From assembly GCA_024529925.1 (NCBI GenBank), contig JAFEUB010001171.1:1664001-1728000 (forward strand): a stretch of 64,000 nt of DNA, in the 5' to 3' direction. Positions within the stretch are counted from its first letter, which is position 1. The number at the start of each line of letters is the position of its first letter. Below, piece after piece: positions 23,270 through 37,300 of this stretch. The notes under the pieces were generated by a model. It was not told the DNA's origin. It made no database searches and saw nothing but the letters and a program-made list of their open reading frames with translations. This DNA is from Ophthalmolycus amberensis (taxonomy: Eukaryota > Chordata > Actinopteri > Perciformes > Zoarcidae). Position numbers and translations under genes: made by a program.

Positions 23270-23279
23270 CTATTTTTAG
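23270..23279 (+). promoter_or_regulatory. cap2: Perfect MEF2 consensus upstream of cap2
   Basis: CTATTTTTAG fits YTAWWWWTAR exactly and lies about 280 bases before the end of the presumed first non-coding exon. CAP2 is enriched in striated muscle, so a MEF2 input is reasonable, but binding is inferred. Confidence 0.45.
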
Positions 23280-23429
23280 CAGGGCTGTCTGAGGCTGCCA
23301 TGTTGCCTGTGCGAGGTAAAAGCTCGTCCGCCCCAGAAGAGATACTGCGGCACTGAGTCACGGTGCTGGTCTCTGCTCGCCGTGCGGCTCTCGGGTTCAC
23401 CGTGTTGCTTAATTAGGACTTCCCGGAAG

Positions 23430-23556
23430 AGTCGCGAGGGCTGTGCGCAGCTGAGTGGCGGGGCAAGGAGGCAGGAGGAGACCGAACGACCACGGCCACG
23501 ACTCCGACAGTCACCAACTAAACATCTGTAGACATTTTGCGGACCAGAGGAGGGAG
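23430..23556 (+). other. cap2: Presumed cap2 5' non-coding exon
   Basis: A GC-rich stretch with an ETS-like CCGGAAG ends at GGGAG|GTAAGTTG, a strong donor at 23557. The next acceptor in the right place is 26991-26992, ten bases before the cap2 ATG. The 5' end of the exon is not known. Confidence 0.5.
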
Positions 23557-26500
23557 GTAAGTTGATTCTATTACTCACGAGTTCCTAACTGACTGTCAAG
23601 TTGAGTTAATTGTGGTGGAGCAGAGGGAATAATGGGGTCTCCAACGTCGCAGAAATATCCAGAGTCATCTTCACCTGCTCCCTGCGCCATACTCTCTTAA
23701 ATTTAGCACGCAGTATAAGAGCACACCGTGTTGATTTTGTGCTATTATTGTCTCCCTTTATCTCGTTTGTCTGCTGGAGTAACGGTGCGTGTTGTGGCGT
23801 GGAGCATCAGATTTGAGGGGCGGTGAAAGTCCTGTCAGCATGCCAGCAGGGTGCCATGTCATGTTTTATCATGAGGCGGTGTCATCTTTGGACTGAGAGA
23901 GTGCATGCGTGACGATCACCTGTAATCAGCCAATATGAGTCTCAAACTGCCTATTAATGTCATGGATCATACATGCCATAGACTGTAGATGTTTTTGAGT
24001 TTCAAACAATTGACAAAACTATTTTAACTAAAGGTCCATGAAGCTTTTGATCACTTATCCTCCATTGTTGACTCAAACTTTGGTTAAACTCAACTTTGAC
24101 TTTTTAACTGAACTTTTAAGGGCTCAGAAAAATACTCAGAAAAGAAAACATGTATAAAGTGTAAATGAACCGCCGATGAAGGCCATGTGATATAATTGAA
24201 ATGTCCAAAACCGCTACTCAATGGACCCAGGACCTACTACCAAGACTTTCACTAACATCTCATGCTGATAGTATCAGAGCGTCCTGTTTCAACGGCTATA
24301 TAGACAGCTGTAGCATAAACACAATACATAGAACAATTATTTGCTGAATATACTAAAGTGCGCTTGTACAGTGCAGCACTGGACCTTGAGACCGACATTA
24401 ATATTCCGTACAGTAGGCCCATAGCAGCAGGCTGTGGCCCAATTTAGCCCCAAAGATCAGATACCAGGCCAGAGGGTTCAGGAGACACATGCGGTTCAGC
24501 GTGAAGTCAGTAATATCTTTCCACTGCGGGAACAAGTGTGCTTTCTCAGCTGTTGGTTGGGGTCTGTATGTGGCAGACACTGTTGCCCACCTGTCTGAAC
24601 CGACAGAGGGGAGGAATGGGTTAATTTACTGATGTCTACTGGTGTCTACTTCACACAACAACGGCCATTTATCAATAGATGAAATCCTTTGACGCCAACA
24701 TTTAGTTGTTTGTCTGACGTTGTGAAGTCTTTGTACCATTAATGGTTTGAACCCACTCTGTTTCTGTGATTGGCTGAATGTATTAAGTGCATATAAAAAG
24801 CTAAAAGAGCATCATGGCCATGTCTTTGTTTTGGCATTAGGAGTTTGGCTGTTTGACAATACAATCAGTGCAATCGCTGGCTGTTTCTGTCTCATGGTTT
24901 TAAAATGCATTCTTATTGACCGAGACAGTGATTAAATGAAGTGTGTTGGGCTTGAGCAAATACAGTCGTTGATTATTTGTCATCTATTCAATGCATAAAA
25001 TGTAAAGCTGCAGCGGCTGGGGGCTGCATCAGAAAATACAAACTCCCCTTCACTATTTCTCAGAGCCCCATCTTTAAAGAGTAACTTCACACCCTTAACA
25101 CACATCACTTACAGTGATGTACATGTGTACTACTGATATAGTACATATGTTCATGATTGGTTAATAAAGGGTTCTTACAACAATCAATCAAGTCTGCAGA
25201 TGTAAAAGTTAACAATTTGTTGATAAGAAGATGTATTTTGGTTCAGATAACTTGCAGCACTTCCCCAGGATGTAAGCGGTCAAATAGTCAGTTGAAGCAG
25301 TCCGTTGTTTCATTTTATTAACCAGAAATGACAGATGTTTTTCTTTTTGTTTTGCACATGTCTAAACAACAAGACTAACTCTAATACTTGTATAGATGGC
25401 CTAAACAGGGTTCCAAAAATGTGAATACTGTATACGTTTATCCCTGCTCAAACTCAAGAGGACAACCTGACCCCCCTCGATCCAAGCAAATGTCTTGCAG
25501 CAGATGTTGCTTCATATCTGACTTGTTGCACGTGAGACGCCTACATTGAGCTCTCCAGGTTTCAGACTGTTGTGACCCAGAGGGCAGAAATAGCAGCTGA
25601 GTCCTGCGACTGTCATCTGGCACGGCTGAGAGGTTTCTCCACAGAGATGACTCGATGACGCCCATCAGGACGATGTTTAATGCTCATATAGCACATAATT
25701 ACCAGACTATCATTTGCAAAGATTACAGACGGGGAAAACTATGCAGTCTAGCTGCCACATTAATGTGACGCAAAGAGCCTCCTGGTGTTTGTATGGATCA
25801 TTTGTGAAGCGACCAAAACGGATTACAACTCACACCGTTGGATTGTTTGTTTGAGAGGAAGGTAGCAGGTGTCAGATCAGGAAGTGCGTGTTACCTAGCA
25901 GTAGTTTGCGTAAACATGCGTAGGGTTGCTGGATTGAATTCCGCTCTGTTGACGAATCGCCTGCATTGCCTCATTGTGAGGCATATGGCTGGTCAGTGTG
26001 AAGGAAAGAGATACGATGGGGTTTCACTGGCCTTCCATTACAGCTGGAGGTTCGTTCATCTCATAACAGTGAGTTAAGCTTGGCAATACTGTCTGCACAT
26101 ATCAGCTGAGTCTGGGAACAGTCCATATAATCATGTATGTTGAATGTCTGGGACATTTATGGCATTCAATATTAAATGAAGAAATAGAGATTACCCATTC
26201 CAATTCCTCCATTAAACTCATTGTTTAGAAATATTTTTTTCATCCTCCTTTATTCCCACATCATTTATTGAAGTCATTTTTATTCATGCTAATATTTTTC
26301 AAAATTCTTTCAGTTTATAATAATGCCACTTTTTACCAGAAAGTCTTTGTCTGTCAACCAAGACGACCACGACAGTAAAAACTGGAACTGAATTAAGATA
26401 ACTTGCAATTAATAAACTCTGTTTAATAAACGTAATGGGATTATTTCACAAGTCTGTGGTTGTATATTATTGTCTGTATATATTATTAGATTCTTCATTT

Positions 26501-27002
26501 AATTACATTTTTTTCATTCCAAACAGAAAACATATTGCTTCTACTTAAAGATAGGAATTTTCTTCAACTTTTCTTTATTTATTCCACTGCACTCAATTCT
26601 CTGTCTTTCCTCTCTGCCTGACTCCAGTCTCTGTTCCTTCTTAATCCAATTGTGTGATACGTGCATGTGTTCATGGCATTGGTTGTGACTGTGGCAGAGC
26701 GCCAGACAGCTCGAACAGAGACAGTGTTCATATAAACCCCACAGCATTGGCCACGTCTAGCTTCTCTCTGCACTGACATGCGCCCGCTTTTTGAAAACAG
26801 GGAGCCGCAGCGTGGGAAAGTTGAGCAGTGATTAGGTCCTCAATAGTGATCCTCTGCTCAGGAACCAGTGCTGATCTCTCAAGAAAACACTTTTTTTCTG
26901 CCATCAATAAAGTGAAACAACGTACTGTATCTCAAAACAAATACCTAAGATTAGAAAGGTTCCAGCTTAAGAAACCAGTCTTTTGTTTCTAGGTTTGTCA
27001 CC

Positions 27003-29828
27003 ATGGAAGGTTTAATGGAGCGGCTGGAGCAAGCTGTGACTCGCCTGGAGAAGATGTCCGTCCCGATGCAGGCGTCCAGCGGCATGGCCAATGGGAACTG
27101 CGTCAATGGCATCGATGGAGGCAAGTCTGTGCCTCAGCAATACTCAATACTAGCAACAGCCACTGGATAAACTGAAGGGAAAGCTCAACTAAGAGCAGTG
27201 GTTTCTCTGTGTTTCTCCAGGTTTGTCTCAGTGTGTGGAGGCCTTTGACGACCTACTGAGAGGTCCGTTGTCGGAGTACCTGAACTACAGCCGCGCCATC
27301 GGAAGTGAGGTGGAGAAACATGTAAGTTGTGTTTGATTCAGCCACTGAAGTCGCTCTAAACACTGTCGTCTTACTGTCCAGCTGCCAAAATCCAGATGAG
27401 AGAAGAGAGGACTTAATCAAAATGTAGAAAAGGACAGCACTCTTTGTCGGAAAGATAGAAATACAATATATATATTTATATAATATTTTATACCCACTTC
27501 TGAAACTAAATATAAACCCTTGATACAGAGTGACTATTCAGAGTGTAAAGTCCCACCGTTCCACACAAATGTTTGATGCCGATGATGAATAAGACACCTG
27601 CCCATGCACACACTCATGCATGATCTGCAGCAGCTGTGGGAGACAGATGTTACCAGCTGCTATCCTAACAATCGGTACAGGTTTGTCAGTTTACTGTGGG
27701 CAAAAGCAACTGTTCATCATTTTTTAAAGTGGCACAGATCCATCCCCTAAAAGTCCCCCAACTTAATGGAAGAGCAGTATTCATTTCTGAAGTATCTGCT
27801 TCACTCCAAATGTAACTCCAGATGGTGCCCTCAGTTTGAAATGTTTTGCTGTGTAAATTACTTGAAAATCTGCTGTACATGTGTCTTGTACTTCAATATA
27901 AAGGCGGATTGCTCACAGGAATGAGCTGAGATCCTCTCTAAAGGGAGCACAGATACCAAGTGGAGCAACTCGTGCAGTCTGCCTGTGCTAACTTTTATTA
28001 AATGTATGAACCAACATGGATTGTCCTGCTTTAGATCCAGCTTATGTGTGGCGCTGAAAAGCTGCAGCATAGTGATGTTTGTGTATGGGAGGGCCGTGAT
28101 CCAAGGTTTCCTGTCTTATACAAAGGATGGGAGTATGACTGAACTTTGACCATACTTTAATTTATCAAAACGCTAGTAGGACCACCTTTTCCTATTTGGT
28201 AATGACCTGTACTCCCACTAGGACTGTGAGTGTGTTGTGTTGTTACCCAGTTGGCAATAGTAGCAGCGTTATGTCCTTTGAATAAATCCAGAACAGAAGA
28301 GTGAAGGCAGGAAGAGAGAAATCACAGCTCAATGTAAAAAAAAAGAATGCTTGTATTTGTTCCTCCGTACTTTGATAGAAGATTTCTATCTCAATGTCAC
28401 ATCACTGAACGCGATGAGAAGGAGGGGGAGTGTGTGAGCGAGAGCCAGAGGTAGTTTCTTGAAGTTTGCAGAGTTCCTTTTATGGACAAAGCCTCCATGG
28501 TGGTTCCCTTGGCCCGCGACTGGAGGTCTCAAATACACACAGGACACAGCTGGTTGGGACAAACCCAAAATCTGTGTGTGTGTGTTACTTTTCATTCCTA
28601 AGACAGATTGATTGTCTGCCTAGATTTCAATAGTCGTGAGAAAACAAAAAACGTAAACAGAAGAGAATGAAAGACTTGCAAACCTTTTTTTCATTGCACT
28701 GTAACATTTCCTATACTAGTATACACAATATAGTTACATGCCGCTTGTTACATTCCATGTATTTTAACCCTGACCGTATCCTAACCTGTCTTACTTTGGT
28801 TCTTTATGATCGACAGGCGGACATGGTTAACAACGCCCTGCAGAACCAGAGAACGTTTCTCAAGATCGCCGCCACGCACCAGAAACCTGCACAGGTACAA
28901 CATGCTGAAATGGTGTGACAGCTGCGTGTGGTCACTGGTGAATTAACGGAAGCTGTGATTCCAGTGTGTTGTATTTAAATTGTATTGGTCCTGTGGCATC
29001 CAGCATCAATCCCACAGAGGTTATGTCAATGTGCACTCAACTACTCTAACTTATTCTGTCAGGATAATATCAGAATGTTCGACCTTTGATTACCTAATTC
29101 ATGATAAATAAAATGATTGAAACCATTACTCTAGAAATATATGCCAATGTGCCAGTTATTTCTGACACTTTCCCCTTTATCCCTGAGATATGCTTTACTG
29201 TAAAACTAAACGTTTTACCACTGTAAACTAAATCAAAACCACTTTTACTGCATGGCAAACACCAGTTAAAAAGGTGAATTAATGGTTTATTATTAGCAAC
29301 AGAAATCTGCCAATCTTCATGTCCTTAACAGTATTAGTTTTATTAGAACCCAACTGAACCTGGTGGAAATGATGAGTAATCATTTAAATGTGACTCGATA
29401 CCATCATGATGATGAGCTGCTGCTAGCTCTCAGTTAACTGCAGCAGGTGATGCTCACAAGATTCAGTAACAAACTGCATCAAACCTTTCACATCTGACAT
29501 AGAAAACGAACTGTCTGTCGGAGCGGTGTGTCGGTCTGTGTCCTCCCCTCTTGTGTTCCCCAGCAGGCCGGGCTGTTCACAGAGGGATTACGCTGCTCTT
29601 TGACTAAGAAAACGCCAATACAACACATTCCCGACATGATCACGTATAGAGAAAGGGGGGGTGGGAGAAATGTGTGTGTGTGTGTGTGTGAGAGAGAGAG
29701 CTGATATGATATCATCCCATTGGCCTTCTGTTTGTGTTGTGTGTCTGTGTGTGTGTGTCTGTGTGTGTGTGTCTGTGTGTGTGTGTCTGTGTGTGTGTCT
29801 GTGTGTGTGTGTGTGTGTCTGTGTGTGT

Positions 29829-29862
<34 letters not shown>

Positions 29863-31299
29863 TGTGTGTGTTACAGGGCTGGCAGAGCCCACCAGGAAGT
29901 GATTACTCCCTATCTGTCAGGTCATTGGTCAAGAGGCTGTGAAAAGAGCATTCAGTGATTGTCAGAAATGCAAACGAGGAAGGAGTGAGTGTTTTACAGA
30001 GCGAGAGAGGCACTGACCCAAGAGAGGGGAGGAGAGAGATATAAGGGAAGGAGAGATGAACTGCTGCATCACTGGTGGCCAAATAAACACAAAACAAGAC
30101 ACAGAAAAAGAGATGAAACAGAAGTCTTGTCCTCTTTCCAAGTATGTAATTATCGTAGAGCGCTTCTTTCATCTCTTTTTGAATGTTTCAAACACATACT
30201 AGGGTTTTCTGTCCATCTTCTAATCTAGATTAGCATCTGGCAGAGCAGATGCGAAGTGTAGACGTGAGATTTGAGATTAGTACTCAAGTCACAGCAATAA
30301 GGACTTTAAATTTAACTTGGAGTCTTGACTCCCTAAAAACTTATCTTGAGACTTAAAAACAAAAAACATTCAAGTCCTTTCCACATACCTTTGTAAGTCC
30401 TGAAACAATGAAAAAAATAATGAACACCGTGCAAGACGGCCCTTTAATATTTTATTAGTAGGCCTATGTGTATGCATTGAAAGGTCTTAGCTGTAAAAAA
30501 AAAAATCATAAAAAACACTAAGAACTGGTTTAACAGCAAAATATTTAGATGTCATATGATTTAAATTATCAATATTCATGTTTATCAGCAATACAAACTG
30601 AAGAACGTGTCGCTTGACTGGTAGCTTGCTGGAAAACTTTCCCCAAAAGACTTAAAACAGCTCTGGCATCTGGTAATATGACTGTACTGTATAGTCAAAA
30701 CTGAGAATCTCATAATTTAAGATAAAAGAGCTAATCAATTTTATAGCATTTTTAGCAATCTTATGCCGTGTTCATGTCGTGTGGGATGGAAGGTAGCAAT
30801 GGAGAAGACCTTGTTTACGACTTGCGAGCGTTCATATAATTAGACAACTCAAGATGGTTATATTAGTATGTTGGTCGTGTGGGGGTTAGAAATAATGTGC
30901 ATTGACAAAATATCACTGTATCCTTTAAATTTAGGGTTAATTAGGTTGGAAGACAGGCATTAGTTGACGTGAGGCGTTCTAGTTTGTTTGACTTTTTAGC
31001 CACTGGTCCCAGTAGCACTGTGAAAGCCTCATGGGATAATAATACTAATGCTAGCAACAAAAAATGTTCTCTCTTTACAAATTTTACTCACCAGTACAGT
31101 CAAAAATACCAGTTAAGCTCAGAATACGGCTGCATAAACCCAGTGTCATGTTTAAGATTCTCTAAAAAGCATGATTAAAGAAATGCTCTATGACAAAGCT
31201 CAATGCCAAGCTGAGGCTAGTGGTGCTGAGTCTCAGTTCTCTATTCACAGTCAACATGACCCATAAACCCTTCAATGCACACACACACACACACACACA

Positions 31300-31332
<33 letters not shown>

Positions 31333-34300
31333 GCCAACTACCATCAGTACAACCCCTGTCCTGAAAAACCTTCACAAACAAACACACACACACACACATT
31401 TGTCGACCTCACTCATTCATCTGTATCTGTAGTCCGCAATGCAGATCAGGCATATGAGGAAAAAATGTGTGTAACCAGTGTCCTCCCTCTTTACAAACAC
31501 ACACACACACACACACACACATACACAGATAACAAACTTCTGGCCTTTCTCTGCAGCGCAGCCCCTGCTGTGCTCTCTGACTTTTTATGGGCATGTTCGA
31601 TATTTGAGCCTGTGTGTGTGGCTGTGGGTGTGTGTGGCTGTGTGTGTGTGTGTGTGGTGTGTGTGTGTGGGTGTGGGTGTGAGAAAAAGAAAGTTAGAGT
31701 GAAAGAAAGTAAGCGTCTCTCTCATGTGACCTCAAATTGGCCTGTTAGCTTTGTGTGTCTGGCAGTTCAGACACACTGCAGACTTTCACAGTTACAGTTG
31801 TTCTCCCATTGTCGCCGTCCACTCTGCACCTTTGATCCACTGCTTGTATAGGAAGTCACGGCTCGGACGCTGTGCTTTTGTAACACGCTGCCCATCCAGT
31901 AATGTGAGCCGACGTTTTTAAACCTTTTATTCGGCTCATTCCCTTTCTGTCTGTATCTCTGCCTCAGTTGACTTCTTATCCACGTCGTCATATGGAGGCC
32001 TATGGAGGCATTTAGAAACATTTATTTTTGGGGAACAGTGGGAATTAGGATTCAAGTCATTGTGTTAATCTTAGTTCAGAGATTATTGACCGTGTAAACT
32101 AGTTCAAACGAGCTGCTTTAGTTCAGTCTTTGATTGAATTAAGTTCTCCTGTCTTTGTGCTAAGCTAACCGCTTCATGAAGCTAGCTCTTCCCAAAGGTT
32201 AGCTATTCCGCTCCCAGCAAGAAAAAAAACACTTGAATGGACTAAACACATGAAATACAACATGTTAGTTAGTGAGCTTTAGAAGTGCTGGTGGCCAGGC
32301 CAGCTGTTTCCCACTGTTTCAAGTATTTATGCTAAGCTAGGTTGGCTACTGGCCATCACACAATTAGCTTAGCTTATCTTAGTGTAAAGTAATATGTGTT
32401 TGTCTATGTAAGACCAATATAGATCTATCTGTGCTTAGGAATGATGCAGTTTTTGTTCCCACAATAGCTGTGGTAGAAGATTTTAAGAAATCATAGCTTG
32501 TCCTGAACTGGAAAATTGCTGAAGGAAAAAACATACATGAAAAATTGATTCCTGTTTTCACTTGATGCCAGCATGTACAGTATATCTGCCAGAACATTTT
32601 CAGGTTACAGTGCACTTGGGAATACAGCTAATAAATGTGTGTGAGTGAGGGGAAGTCCACTGACTCACAGAGTACAAGTCATACTTTCAGTGGAAGCCGT
32701 GATGACTTTGTTGTTGTGCGACGTAGAAAGGGACAGACGGCTATAATGGACGCTAGCAGCTGCCAGAGAATGTGTCCTTGCTCTTTATTCATTTCCACAG
32801 AAATAGTAGAGCATATGGCTATCAGTTGATTTACTGTGAGTTGAATCTGCAGCTATTTTTATTAACAACTAGTTGTTTTAGTCGTTCTTTGAAAGCAAAA
32901 ATGCCATACGTGCTGATTCCAGCTTCTCAAATGTGCAGATTTGATTCTTTTTTTGTTGTGAACTGAATATTTCGAGGTTATAGGTCAGAAATTTAAAGAG
33001 CTTGGAAATTCACGATGGGCATTTCTTCATGGTTTTTGAACATTTTAGAAACAAAACATTGAATCAATTGATTTAAATTGAATAATCTGCAGAATAATGT
33101 TACCTCAAATCACCCTCACCATCCATTCCTACTCAGTAAACCCAGTACACAAGTCTGGTAGCTGCTTTGGAGAGGGAGGATATATTGCTTTAAAGCTCCT
33201 CGCACACAGATATTAGCTGGATTTAGTGAGAATAAAAGCAGCCGGAGGAGCAGAGGAAGGAGCGTCTACCTCAGTTTATGGAGATCATGTGCAACTCATT
33301 GGAGGAAGAATTCGTTGGGAAAAAAGGAGAACATCTACCGGTACTTCTGTTTTTATTGCTCCTTTGCACGCAAGCATAGGAGCTGTATTTTCATATACAA
33401 AAAATACACCTGAATTAAAACAGATATGTTTAAATACACTCACTTTCACACACAAATGAACTGCGGGCTGTGGAATAAAGCACACACTATACAGCTAGAG
33501 ATAATTTACCATACATCAGGTTGCTATAAACTGATGTTATTAAAGCAAATACACTGGCTTATCTTGATGCATATCATGAATCAGCTTCTTCAATAATAGA
33601 GCAGTGTTCTGCAGCTTCTCATCTGAATAAAGAATCATTTTTGTCACAGCTCATTAACAGTAAATGTTTCACATAGCAGCCAGTTCACTGGAGATCGGAA
33701 CAAGAAAGCTGTAGCAGCAATTCCCCAAAGGAAACATTGTGTTCCTGAATCTATGTGTGCGGGTGCATGTGTGATAGGTAAACTGTAAACACTGGAGGAG
33801 CAGTATGCCTTACAAGGCCAGAGGGATCTCCCCATGAACCGAGGAATGTTTCAGGAACGAAGCGATGGGGAGGGGAGCTGAGGGCTGGGAGACGGGCTAT
33901 ACTGTTGCTGAGATCTGGACGATCCAGTGGAAAAAAGCTCTGGCAAATAAAATTAGTTACTGTCCTGCTGTAGCCTAGTTTACGAATTACTGACTGGCAA
34001 CGAGACCAGGCTGGGTATGGAGGGTTGGGGAAACAACATAGGGGTTGTAAAAACTAAAGCATCTGAAATATGTTGAGGAAGAAAGAGGCTGTCATGTTTT
34101 GTTAAAGACAGTTTTCTAGTTCTCGGGCTTTTTGTAATTTGATTTAAATCCAATATGTTGTTTAGCAGTCCCAATATCCTACCACTCTACCTCGCGCTTT
34201 CATCTTGCATACTCCTCTCACACTGACATTTTCTCCTGCATCCTTCTGCTCACCTATTCTAATAACTCCATTATTCTTCTTCTGCAGACGGAGCTGCACG

Positions 34301-37300
34301 ACCTGCTGAAGCCGATTTCGGATCACATCCATGAGATCCAGAGCTTCCGCGAACGAAACCGCGGCAGCTGCCTCTTCAACCACCTGTCAGCGGTCAGTGA
34401 GAGCATCCCCGCTCTAGGCTGGGTGGCTGTGGTAAGGAAGAGTGCAAAGACACACACTTATGCACACAAACACACAGATTTAATACAGGATAAACACATG
34501 TAAGAAGATGAGAAGCACATAGACACACTTCTCTGCTCAGGTAGACATTAATCCACTATATCTTTACATAGCGAATAGTTGTTTGCTTCTCTATTCATGT
34601 TCAAAATGTTAAATACGGCTCCTTTAATTGCAATTACGCCGTCATATTAAATACATAAAATCTATAATAATGTTGCATTTAGACAGATTAGTATAAATAA
34701 ACACAGCCTTCCATGTTTGAAATCCAGTAGTTGTTCCTCTGTCCTCTCATCAGTCTCTGTTTCTCGCCATAACAAAATACATTTTTCTGAGTTGAGGGAT
34801 AAATATAATTTAGATTAAGATCAAAGCTTTTCCACTTGAGTACTTAAAAAAAGCCTGTGGCGCAGGCTCTGGTCAGTGTTCGTTGCTGTCAGGAGGGCAC
34901 TTTTCCACACAGGTCTAATCAAACATCACGATGTAACTGTCACTATGAGCTCTTCTGCTTTTTGCTCTCAAATGAAGACAAATGCTGCTGATAGTCAGAT
35001 ACTTTCTCAGAAGTCGGTATAAGAAAGTTTTGACCTCACACTGCCACCGCCACAATGACAGTGAGGTAAGTGTTTTCTAATGAATTTTCATGCCTCTCAG
35101 AATCAGAAGCCGGGTCCGTATGTGAAGGAGATGAACGATGCTGCCACCTTCTACACCAACAGAGTGCTGAAGGACTACAAGGAAACGTAAGTCAAAACCA
35201 TAACAGTGATGTTTTAGCCCATTTACTACGGAGCATAAATACTTTACTTTACTGCAATTTTGATCTAGAGATTCAGATTCCTCTAATTTCTTGTCAATCC
35301 CAGGCAGCCATTGATTTCAATAGTTTCTGCACAGTATGAAAGTGAACATGCAGACTTGTGTAATCCATCACAGTGAACATTAAGTTTGCATCCTTTTGAA
35401 AGTATTGCAATATTAGCAAAGCAATTAAAAAGCAGCATCAATCACAGTGACTCCAAAAAGAACTAGGCTGCAGGAGTTTCTTTTGTTACTTTTCATATCT
35501 GTTGCATTGTGGGATATTCTTTTACCAAATAGCACAATATGCAATATTCCAGAAAGATGCATTGGATTAAATTTGTATGACTTTAATAGACGACTTCTAT
35601 CTCAGAAAGTTCATCAGTGAAATGCTTAATTTTACATGATTTCCTTTCTTTACATTTTTCATGACCTTCTGCTTCAATCCATCCTCACATCCCCTCCTTT
35701 TGCACTTCCTCTATCTGCTCCATCCTACCTTACTGCTTACCCCATCTTCCTCTCTGTTTTCATCTGACCATCACATCCCTCACCAACCTTCCCAGCGACA
35801 GGCGTCATGTAGACTGGGTGCATTCTTACCTTTCAATCTGGACCGAGATGCAGTCCTTCATCAAACAGCACCACACTACAGGACTGGTGTGGAGCAAGAG
35901 TGTGAGTACAGCTACTTCTCCTCTAAAAGCTAACAATACACTTGCCTTTAAACAATGCATTAATCCTGTAACAACTTGTTTATTATTTCATCTAGTTTCC
36001 ATTTGCAGGCCTTGATATTTTCATATCAGAGCTCAAATTAACTCCTGCTATTTGCGTACACTTCCATTTTTAGTTATGGAGCAGCCGGTTACATAAACCA
36101 CTGCAGAGAGCATGAATGAATGAATGAGCTTCTCTCCAGTAGCTGCACCCTGCGGGGCTCCATTGAGCTCCCAAAACCTATGTCACTCCCACACACACTT
36201 CTGTTTATGGATGTCAGCTTTGGGACTCCTCTGCACTCACGCTCACTAGATCCCAGAGATTGTCATGGCCCGAAACCAAATCCCTTCCACACACACTTGA
36301 CCTTTTTTTTCCTTGTTAGCTGGAAGTGTTTCTCATCTTTATTCAGTCAGGGAAAGCCGTGGTGCAATTCCCCTCATAAAGGAGCAATTTAGCATTTTGG
36401 GAAATTCACTTAGTCACTTTTATTTGATTTGGATTTTGCTCTAGTCGAGAGTTAGATCGACACAGACAAATTTCCCCTTGGGGATGAATAAAGTATATTT
36501 CTATTCTATTCTCGATAAGGAGACTAATACCAGTTTTGTTGTGTGTCTGTACGGTAAATATGGAGCTATAGTCAGGAGACAGTTAGCTTAACTTAGCCTA
36601 GCATAAAGATTAGAAACAGCTAACATGGCTACATCCATTGCATCTCATTTAGTTAATTTGCACAAAAACTTAAAGGGTGACTTCGTTATTTTTCCACCTG
36701 GACCCAATACGTGACTATAAGTTCTTGGCCTGGAACAGCAACTTCCTGAAACCCTGGTGTATTTTAACTGTTTCCCCCTGTTTTAATTCTTTATGCTAAG
36801 CTACATTAGGCTAACTGGCTGCGAGCTGTAGCTTCATATTTACCATACTGGTGAGTGGTATCAATCTTCTCATCTAACACATGTTAAACTGCTCCTTTAA
36901 CGTCAAACAAACGATTAGGTTAAAACCTCTGGTGAAGCTAATGCTCAACAGCTGTGCATGCATGTGTGTTTTCTACATGCAGAAACTTGAGAGCTTGCAG
37001 AGGCTGTTCGTGTGTCAGCTGTTGTCCCTGCTGGCAAACGACAGAGCTGAAGTGTGTGTGAGAGACTCGGGTGTGTGTGTACGTACAAGGACGGGAGTGT
37101 GTGGTACTAACAGGTGGTCCTCAGGGTTTACTTGAATGGAGGTTTTCTTCACAGTCGAACCCCGACAAAGAGTCTGTGTACACACACAGTCTGCGCCGTA
37201 ACCTAAACTGCAGGGCTGGTCCCGCTTTAACACAGCCGTCATCTGCTGCTCAGATAAGGGTTAGTGCTCAGATAGTGAGACGCTTACACTCTGACATGCA

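Larger units (their letters stand above)
21116..23420. other. Intergenic rbm24-cap2, with a foldback repeat
   Basis: No exon is supported. A further AATAAA lies near 21297. The segment at 21560-21690 is an imperfect inverted repeat (listed separately), (GT)n occurs near 22075-22110, and a run of 20 G lies at 23136-23155. The last 300 bases are GC-richer and probably belong to the cap2 promoter. Confidence 0.5.

Noticed and set aside
30245..30410. Possible dispersed repeat with 'actcaagtc' and 'gagactt' phrases in a cap2 intron
   Set aside because: Too degraded for me to set boundaries or assign a family.
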